A DNA stretch of 30,042 bases from Xylaria sp. FL1777. Its lineage: Eukaryota > Ascomycota > Sordariomycetes > Xylariales > Xylariaceae. Under the pieces are notes generated by a model. It did no database searches, was not told the DNA's origin, and saw only the letters and a program-made list of their open reading frames with translations. The DNA lies in NCBI GenBank assembly GCA_022578965.1, contig MU400869.1, forward strand, positions 1 to 30,042, read 5' to 3'. Below, piece after piece: positions 22,801 through 30,042 of this stretch; position 1 is the first letter of the stretch, and each line of letters opens with the position of its first letter. Made by a program: the position numbers and the translations under genes.

Positions 22801-23600
22801 CAGAACATCGTACCAAGATCAGGCGACCGCCTCCAATCCAGATTCGTCCTTAACAAGCCACCAGTGGCTCAAAGCAACAACTTCGCGGAGCATTCATTCC
22901 AAGACAAAGGAACCCCACGTCTCCCGAGCGGTCAGCTACCTCTTGCGATGCGGTCAGCTTATCACCAAGGCAGCTTGAGCCGAGTTCGGCGGAGGTGGCT
23001 AGTCACCTGCCCAGATACTTCTGCGGGCTTCAGGGCATGATCATGTGCCGGGACCCGGGAGGCGTCGACATCTGCCACCAGTATACCAGTACAATGGGCT
23101 GTTGACGCCGCCAGTCCGAGATGGCGTCGGAGCTCGGAGTAAGGCGCAGGTCCAGGAGCGCGTATGGACGTTCGCATGGTCAGCCGACCATACTACGGAA
23201 TATTGCGATCAGGATGATGTCATGATAGCACCCCACAAAAGTGCCCATTGATGAAATAAACACTTCCGGTGAAGATGTATTGTTGGTTGAGACGCCGCAC
23301 AAAAAGCTACCCTTGTCATCCCCCGTTAGCACCGCTAAGGCGCTGCCAGCTCCTCTGACCTCGCCAACGATAACGGAGTTTAATCATTGTTTACGAACGC
23401 TTTGAGGTAGACTGTAGCCTTAGCTTCGTCATCTATGCAAATGATATTGTTAAGGCGCGTAGCTGAAACTGCCCTTGTATGTTACTGGTTAGCTCATCTT
23501 CATATAATGCCGTTGTTCCTGAAAATCGCTCGACAGGCCTGGTAAATAAGGTGCCTTCTCGTAAACGGTGTGCTATAATTATTAGATGTGCTTTAGAGGC
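19869..23600. other. gene-free region, balanced composition
   Basis: All frames are broken every few dozen codons. The longest open frames (about 100 codons, for example 22738-23040 and 20964-21272) lack domains, compete with frames on the other strand, and are what chance allows at this base composition. It holds a near-perfect hairpin at 21715-21741 (GAGTTCTCG / CGAGAAACTC, one bulged A). There are no visible introns, tRNA B-box pairs or LTR ends. Not RIP-like: GG, CC, TC and GA are common. Confidence 0.5.
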
Positions 23601-25200
23601 TTCTTGGAGATAAATACATATACTAGCGAGTACTTACTGTGGAGAGTACCTTGATGCCAAGCGAGAGGAGACCTCCACTTATTATTTAAGTGCCTAGGTA
23701 GGTACCTATACCTGTGTACACTATATGTCCACTGTCCATCTCCATGGTTCCTTGTGTCCATGGCAGAACCCCGTGGGTAGACTTCCCCACGGATGTGATA
23801 TGGGCTTACAAAACTATACCAGGAACTCGTGGGGGTTACCTAAATGAAAATATAATATATTAATTATATGGCAAGATATTGCGTTTATTTGCACCCCTTT
23901 TTAGTGTAGGAATTCCCGCATTTTTTAGTCTGTACAGATAAACCTCACGAATCTGTCTACTGTGTGAGTACATAACTAACGAAATGGGAGCCAGTAAAAC
24001 TTGCATGCGCTCCAAAGCAAGAAATGCCCGCGGGCACTTGTCCCGGGGAGCTGGCGACGATCCCTCCTTGTTCTAGCGCGCGCCGCTGAAGCCAAAGGCT
24101 TTAGCCCCGCCAGCGACCGCGCTAAGAAATGTAACAATCGAGAGATGCTGTGTAACTAATATCGATCTGACAGCAGAAAGCCCGATGCTCACGATGATGA
24201 GTCCGCAGTGCCCGCAATGCTGATGTCTCCCGCAATTAAACGAAAATTTCAGCCACTTAGTACCACTTCGCAACATAGGTTCACATATGAGCATCGAGGC
24301 TTTTAATCTGTCAACGCCTTGCAGGGGTTTTTTCCACTAGAAATTTGACTAAATACTTCGGGAACCAGAGCTAGCCTAAAGCTCATAACAGCCTCTTATG
24401 ACGAAAACGTGCGGGAAAACAGCCTCACTCATGAGCGCCTCATTAGGACGACGTGAACTACTGCATGTGTTACACACAACACAGCCATAAGATACTGATT
24501 TCTGTTTGCGGAGATTGATGCATGGGATTCGTAGAACCCCATCATGTGGCACATCGGAATTTTTCCTTTGGGCAATGACTTACGGTCGTATGCAGCGCGG
24601 CCACGTACGAAAAAAACCCACGTCTTAATGGTACTACCTCCCCATATCCTCTGTGAAACACCGCAGATCTCTCCAATCTTTACCCGCACTTCACTCTTAA
24701 GAAGGCAATCCGAATGCCCGAGGGGCTCTCGAGGAGGACAAAAAGAAATAATTGTGAATTATTTCGCGGAGATCCCGGAGCCGCTGGATGGAAAAGAAGG
24801 TTCTTTTGCTGCTATGTTGTTCTTTGCTACATGTTGTGGGTATTCGGTCAGTCTTTTGGAATTTGGAGTAACCATGGCAGAAGATTATGTAAGACATCCA
24901 TATGAAAAATATCGACCGGCTCGGCCTTGTGATCATAATGCAATCTGCTATGAGTGAGTTAACATAGTGAGTTTGGTTTGATTTCTAATCGTGTTACTAG
25001 AATTCGCTATGAGTGCCTAGGTAGTTATCAAAATAAGCTAGAGAGTAAAGCGTATGTACGCAGTGTCTCATAGCAACAACAAGCATGCTGTACATAGCAC
25101 ATAACGTAAAAAAAAAGAAAAGAAAAAAAAACCCTTCCTAGATACATGTGGCCTTAGTTTTCTCTACAGAATTGAAAATCCCGAATTAAAGTATTTCCCT
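23601..25200. other. gene-free region with hairpin, TACCTAGGTA motif and A-rich tract
   Basis: Contains GTGCCTAGGTAGGTACCT near 23690-23707, common between Sordariomycete genes. A 7-bp hairpin CCGTGGG (23771-23777) / CCCACGG (23786-23792) follows. A 24-base A-rich tract with two G interruptions lies at 25108-25131. The 137-codon frame at 24544-24957 has no motif and is antisense to two other frames, so I do not call it a gene. An A tract can mark the 3' end of an old LINE copy, but nothing upstream supports that. Confidence 0.4.
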
Positions 25201-28200
25201 TTCAGACTTTGTGCCGATTATCTCCGCCAGGTCTGCTAATGCAGCAGCCCGCGATATCAAGTTTTGACCAAAGCCCCAAACGGAGGTTTACCTGTCTCGT
25301 CCAATAGCTGATCACCCTGTCGCCGGATTCGGTAAGTTGAGCTTGGGCCATCCGTTTATCTTTGACGTTGCGAGGCCAAGATCGCACCCTGTCGCCTTCC
25401 CAGATAGGAAGTCCGCAATATCCGTTATACAAGCATCGTCATTCTATACAGTACACACTGTGCACTTAGATCTGGTTGCTGATCTATCTATGAGTTAAGA
25501 CGATGACGGATAAGATCTGCTATTAATAATGGTTCCCTTAGTAATCCTATATGTACTGTATCTTTACAATATGTGGAGCTAGATCTGGGTATCTTATAGA
25601 CGCTTCTATTGTCGAGGTCCATTTGTTAGCCTCCTCCGTTACTAATATCTACAGTATATAGGCGACTTTACATATAATGCGATTGGTGCAATCGATAACC
25701 TGTCGTCACTGATAGTATATAGTATCCGTTGTAGCCGTGATGTGACGCATTCTATGTTATCTACTAGGTAGCATATCACTCCCTACGAGCTATAGAGTCC
25801 GAATATATTATTACTATGTACGCGGAGATATCTATCCAATCAAACCCTGGGGAGGAATAACTCCGGACCACTTCCCTCTCCATCCTTGTTATTCCTTGCA
25901 TGAGACGTTGTACCACTGGTTGGCCACGAGCCTGAGTTAGCGCGCCTATCAAGCTAGGAGTTCGCCTGCATTTTGTGCTTTGCTATCTCCGGTTAGACCT
26001 TTTTCTTGTGCACAATGGCGGTCTACACAACAGTTCAGCTTGCGTGTGCCTCGCGGGGTTGTGGCTTGGTATAGCCCTGCAGTGCGATTTATAGCTTCGT
26101 TAGCGTTTTCACATACATATAAGTAGTCCGAGCGTGGTGAGGAGCGGGTAACGATACCGGTAGCCGTGGTGAAGCCGCCGCAGTGGCACATCGACGCTAA
26201 TCTGATCTTGTTTCCCCGTCTTGGCTAAACTCTTGCGCATTACATATACAGGTGTTGGCTTCGTCAAAGTATTTGTCGTCTTGAGACAATTAAGACGGTC
26301 ATCAGCACGAGCAACCTCAACAACATACAAAAGTCGGGTAGGGTTACGCGATCAGTAACCCCGACATTAACACCGGTATGTACATAGCAGTGCTATTATA
26401 CCGGTCCCATGCATATCGTTCCGAAATTCTAATCCCGGGCATGGTGGCAGAAATGTCGATCAGGATGCTGTTTGACATGCTTGGGGAGATGTAATTGGTT
26501 TATCTTCTTGATACCCGAGATTCTAGGTAGTAGCTTCAGCATTTGGAAGAAGCAGTCTGTGCTGAGCCTTGCCTTTTCACCCGGGCACTGCGGAGGCACT
26601 GGGGGTCAGTATTATGATTACTTGCGCCCTATTAGAAGATAGTCACGACCGAATATTCCCGATTCTTAGTACGAAGCTACATCTGATAGATATATTTGCT
26701 CCAACAATTTCTGCTGTACATACTTATAGTTACGGGAGCGGATGACTTGTGTCCGTTCTGTCCTCCAGAAATTTGGGCTTGATACCAAACTTGGGCAGAA
26801 TTGTGATACCATGACGTCAACATTATAAACTATGACTTCTCCGAATCCGGTAAATTGCTCTTAGGAGGGGCACCGCGCACTGCGGGATATCTGCAGCCTT
26901 AAACCATACACGATCCCGCCATTTCCCGTCATCTCTGCGTGTCTCGCCGAAGGCGCGATGTTAGTAATCATTGCCCAAAGACACAGTAATAGTTTATGAT
27001 AATATTATCTGTAGCCTCATTTGGTGACTTTTAGTATGCGACTCGGAGATAGCCATCGGCGAGTTGATAAGACTCTTGGCAATGTAGTATACAAGCCGTT
27101 GATGTCTCTTTCTGACAGTATGTCGCCATCCTAAAAAAAACTGTGCAGCGGGACACAGTGCAATAAAGATCTTCCCACTGGCAGCCGTTTTATAGGTATA
27201 CATGCAGGAGTCTACTGGAATCTGCACCGGTATGCATGCATGGATGCAAGACAGTTTTTAGCACTGATATTAAGTGCCCCAAAGGCGCATCGCCATCGAC
27301 TCTCATTGGCGTTATGCAACACTATTGGTGTAGTCTAAATGGTGGTGGTGTCCTTGTAACAAGCACAAAGTGCGCATGCGAGAAAATCGTATGTTAGTGA
27401 TGGTTGGTACACCACGGAGGATTTTCCAATCACTGCGCCGGCCGGTTTCTAGATAGGACCTCTCGGTATCCCGCCGTCTTGCGCCTCCGTAGAATCCGCA
27501 CCTCAAGCTTGATCGACTGGTCGAGCGTCTATTAACTGCTGATAGAGAATGATAACAGGATAGCATCTAATGGGTAGCTAAGTCTAACACACGATTGTCG
27601 TGACTATCTTGACATCGGGCGCCAAGGACGGCTTATGTCGGTCTATAACGCTGCACGAAGCGGGTGGGCGAGATGGAGTAGGGGTTCATGACAATAGAGA
27701 CTGCTTGATTAGATTTTCTCGAAAGCACACCGTTCAAGACTAAACTCAACAGATAAGTTTAGATGCAGTATTGGGTTGCTTTCGTAGATACGCTGGGACC
27801 GACCGGTGAGGCGCCTAAGCGGTACTAGTGAATGTCGATCGCAAGACCAGGAAGCGCTAACTTCCCCTCGTTCACCCTCCATCATCAACCCTATTTTCAG
27901 AGCCGAATAGCATGGAAGGGGTCCATTGGGTCTCAAGACGGCCTAACGAGATTTTCAACCAGGAGATGTGCAATATCAGGGTTCCGATCAGGGTGTTGCT
28001 GGATTGCTTGTTTCCCCTGACTAGCGTGTTGGGAGGCAAGGCAAGTTGACCCGATCTTGGTTGTAAAGGAGGGCCGTAGTCGGACCCCGTATCAATTGCG
28101 ATATCTTGAGTCTTTGCCACTGGTGGTGCCATTTGTCATCCTTATCACTACAGTTGGCAGACATATGAAATATAATGCGATGCTATATTGTCCCCTGTGA

Positions 28201-28487
28201 TGGTGGTGATAGTGATAGAGTTTATCGCTATGACTACGCATACGCAGTATAAAAAGGTTGTCTCTTGGATCGCACGATACCAAGATTCCGACAAGGGATT
28301 TGCCTTCTGGATGGTATCGGTGGATGGCCTGCCTTTTATATGAGATGTCAAGAGATCTCGTTGGGGTTTAGTGGCCAAGGGTATGAGTGGTCTAGGCCAC
28401 TCGGGACTTGCACTCCAGCGTCTGGCCAAGTGCACATCGTGCATCTTCGCAGTTATCTGCTTAATACGATGAGGGAGCATTGACGCT
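25201..28487. other. gene-free region, nothing identified
   Basis: Ordinary composition with short overlapping frames on both strands and a slightly AT-richer patch near 25440-25830. A short GTGAT-rich stretch lies near 28197-28220. I found no exon pair, RNA gene or terminal repeat that I could defend. Confidence 0.45.
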
Positions 28488-28491
28488 CGGT
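28488..28491. repeat. target-site duplication of solo LTR C, left copy (CGGT)
   Basis: CGGT abuts the left edge of the solo LTR and is repeated at 28713-28716 at the right edge. A 4-bp match alone is weak, but it coincides with TGTG...CACA ends fixed independently by alignment to the second LTR copy. Confidence 0.7.
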
Positions 28492-28712
28492 TGTGCCTTC
28501 TGAATACTGGCCCAGAACCTTGTAATTACTACGTAGGGTCAGGTCTGTACTCAAAAAGGTGGATGTCCGAGGAAAGACATCTCCTGAGTACAGTACTGAG
28601 AAACTATGTACAAATACTACCAATTTAGGTGGGGCTGGTCCGTGCTCCTTAGGTTCCTGCACAGCAACTGTCGCACGGTGTACACCATGGCCTGTGCTGC
28701 CTAGAAGCCACA
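28492..28712 (-). repeat. solo LTR of family C, 221 bp, unmutated
   Basis: On the minus strand it starts TGTGGCTTCTAGG and ends AAGGCACA, with 4-bp CGGT duplications on both sides and no internal sequence attached. It is the reverse-complement partner of 28973-29193: the two have equal length, and differences are almost all G-to-A or C-to-T in the other copy. Its frame (86 codons on the minus strand) is an LTR by-product, not a gene. Solo LTRs arise by recombination between the two LTRs of a full element. At 221 bp it is below the repeat length that RIP acts on in Neurospora (about 400 bp), which could explain why it is intact. Confidence 0.85.
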
Positions 28713-28716
28713 CGGT
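28713..28716. repeat. target-site duplication of solo LTR C, right copy (CGGT)
   Basis: Exact partner of 28488-28491, adjacent to the TG end of the minus-strand LTR. Confidence 0.7.
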
Positions 28717-28972
28717 CGTGGTTCTTTCGTTTCACAAATTCGCAACACTCTTAAAGTACATAGCATGCAGGCCCCTGAGGCTAGGGATAAGAGAGAGATG
28801 AAGCAGCTCTCATAGCAAAGTAGAGTGTATACGCAATCTCGAGATGGTAAACAATAATAATATTGCAGTACTACCTACTCTAAAGTAACTTGTTCATTAC
28901 AACTGGCACCTCAGTTAAGTAATGAGCAAATTGTTGAGCAAGTAACGGTAGCATACTTTTAAGCCCCACTAT

Positions 28973-29193
28973 TGTGGCTTCTAGGCAGCACAAGCCATGG
29001 TGTACACCGTGCAATAGTTGCTGTGCAGGAACTTAAGAAGCACAAACCAGCTTTACCTAAATTAGTAATATTTATACATAGTTTTTTAGTACTATACTTA
29101 AAAGATGTTTTTCTTTTAATATTTACTTTTTTAAGTATAAACTTAACTTTATATAATAATTATAAAGTTTTAAGCTAATATTTAAAAAATATA
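28973..29193 (+). repeat. left LTR of the family C element, RIP-mutated
   Basis: Aligns end to end with the solo LTR at 28492-28712 in the opposite orientation. The first 50-60 bp differ at only a few sites. From about 29030 on, almost every mutable C or G is changed. It ends TATA where the solo copy ends CACA. An open frame of 68 codons crosses it, inherited from the LTR rather than a gene. Confidence 0.85.
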
Positions 29194-30042
29194 AATAGTT
29201 ATTTAAGCAGTTTTATAGCATTACATTTTAAATAAACCTTTATATAATATATTAATACTTTATTTACTTTTTATTTTATTTTTTAACTTTATTTTTACTT
29301 TATATACTTTAGTATTAATTTAATAAAATAGCTAAAAATAGTAATAAAACTATAAAGCTTAGCTTTAAAAGCAATAATTTAATTAAATTAACAATTAGTA
29401 ATATTATTAAAAATATTTATAAATATATTAATTAACTTATAGTTAATTTATAACTATAATTTAATAAAATTAAAGCTATATTAATAAAAATATAGCAAAA
29501 ACTAAACATAATACTAAAAAAACAAAAGTTAAAAAATAAAATTAATAATTTAATAAATAAGCTTATTAATTTAAAAAACAACTAAATATTATATATAAAG
29601 TAGCTAATTAATATAATAAGTAATAAAAAGCTTAAAAATTTAACTTTTAATTTTTATAAATATTTTAAGCTTAATAATTTATAAATTAAGCAAAAATAAC
29701 ATGTTTAAACTATTTTTCTAAACATATTTTTATTAAGTAATATTATTTAACTAAATAATTATAAAGTAAAAAACAAAGTAATATTTTTAGTAATATTATA
29801 GCTAATAAAAGCAAATTATATAACTTTTAATAAAATTAAAAACATTTAAAATTACTTAATTTAAACATTAATACTATATAAACTATAGCTAAAAAAAGTT
29901 ATAATAAAGTTAAAAAAAAACTTTTATTAAATAGCTTTATTTATTTGTTATTATAATATTAATTAAATAAACTTTTTAAAAGCTATAATTTAAATATTAG
30001 CTAAATATAATATATTTTATAGCTTATTAATAATATTTATTA
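28973..30042 (+). mobile_element. RIP-degraded family C LTR retrotransposon, left part, runs off the window
   Basis: Begins with a 221-bp LTR whose start (TGTGGCTTCTAGGCAGC) is intact and whose body grades into AT-converted sequence. The remaining 850 bp is about 85% A+T, with TA-rich, stop-filled frames. The plus strand is A-rich here, opposite to the 2270-15937 block, which fits coding on the plus strand as the LTR orientation relative to the solo copy also allows. The second LTR and the target duplication lie beyond the window. No protein is readable. Confidence 0.8.

Noticed and set aside
24544..24957. 137-codon plus frame
   Set aside because: No motif, overlapping antisense frames, and a length reachable by chance in 10 kb of this composition. 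I left it out as a gene.
28453..28713. 86-codon minus frame and its plus-strand relative at 28972-29178 as a protein family
   Set aside because: The similarity is explained by the two 221-bp LTR copies. The frames start at GTG and TTG and follow LTR boundaries.
1..30042. tRNA, 5S rRNA, CRISPR array or bacterial-type operon
   Set aside because: I looked for B-box (GGTTCGA-like) sequences, 5S-like sequence and regularly spaced repeats and found none. The gene structure is eukaryotic. A tRNA scan would be needed to exclude tRNAs fully.

Overview
The window looks like a filamentous ascomycete nuclear genome (Pezizomycotina, probably Sordariomycetes/Hypocreales-like). The grounds are a 48-bp GTAAGT...GCTAAC...TAG intron in a protein kinase gene, TACCTAGGTA-type motifs between genes, and extreme AT-rich blocks made by RIP-like C-to-T decay of LTR retrotransposons. 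The species cannot be named from the sequence alone.

Layout. 1-368: short flank. 369-1941 (minus): main part of a Ser/Thr protein kinase gene with one intron. 1942-16265: one 14,324-bp AT-rich block that resolves into two nested LTR retrotransposons. The outer element A has 328-bp LTRs and a 5-bp target duplication ATTGT. The inner element B (3194-10568) has 287-bp LTRs and a duplication TATAA. 16266-16482 (minus): the missing 5' end of the same kinase gene. Removing element A and one ATTGT copy joins the two kinase parts in frame, giving an ancestral gene of about 578 codons. The kinase is therefore a gene split by a retrotransposon. 16483-17184: promoter region shared with a divergent gene. 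17185-18114 (plus): an uninterrupted 309-codon gene of unknown function with a basic, probably nuclear, tail. 18115-28487: about 10 kb of ordinary base composition with no convincing gene, holding at most degraded relics and one possible old solo LTR. 28492-28712 (minus): an unmutated 221-bp solo LTR of a third family, C, flanked by CGGT duplications. 28973-30042: the start of a RIP-mutated family C element, whose first 221 bp is the same LTR in the opposite orientation and which runs off the window.

How it fits together. The only two plausible protein genes are the kinase and its divergent neighbour. Everything else is retrotransposon insertion followed by C-to-T mutation on both strands. 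Because each family is present as two aligned copies, ancestral and mutated states can be read side by side. In these pairs C after a pyrimidine is almost always lost and GpC, especially AGCT, usually survives. The mutation load falls off over roughly 100-250 bp at the outer edges of the blocks and does not visibly enter the kinase exons.
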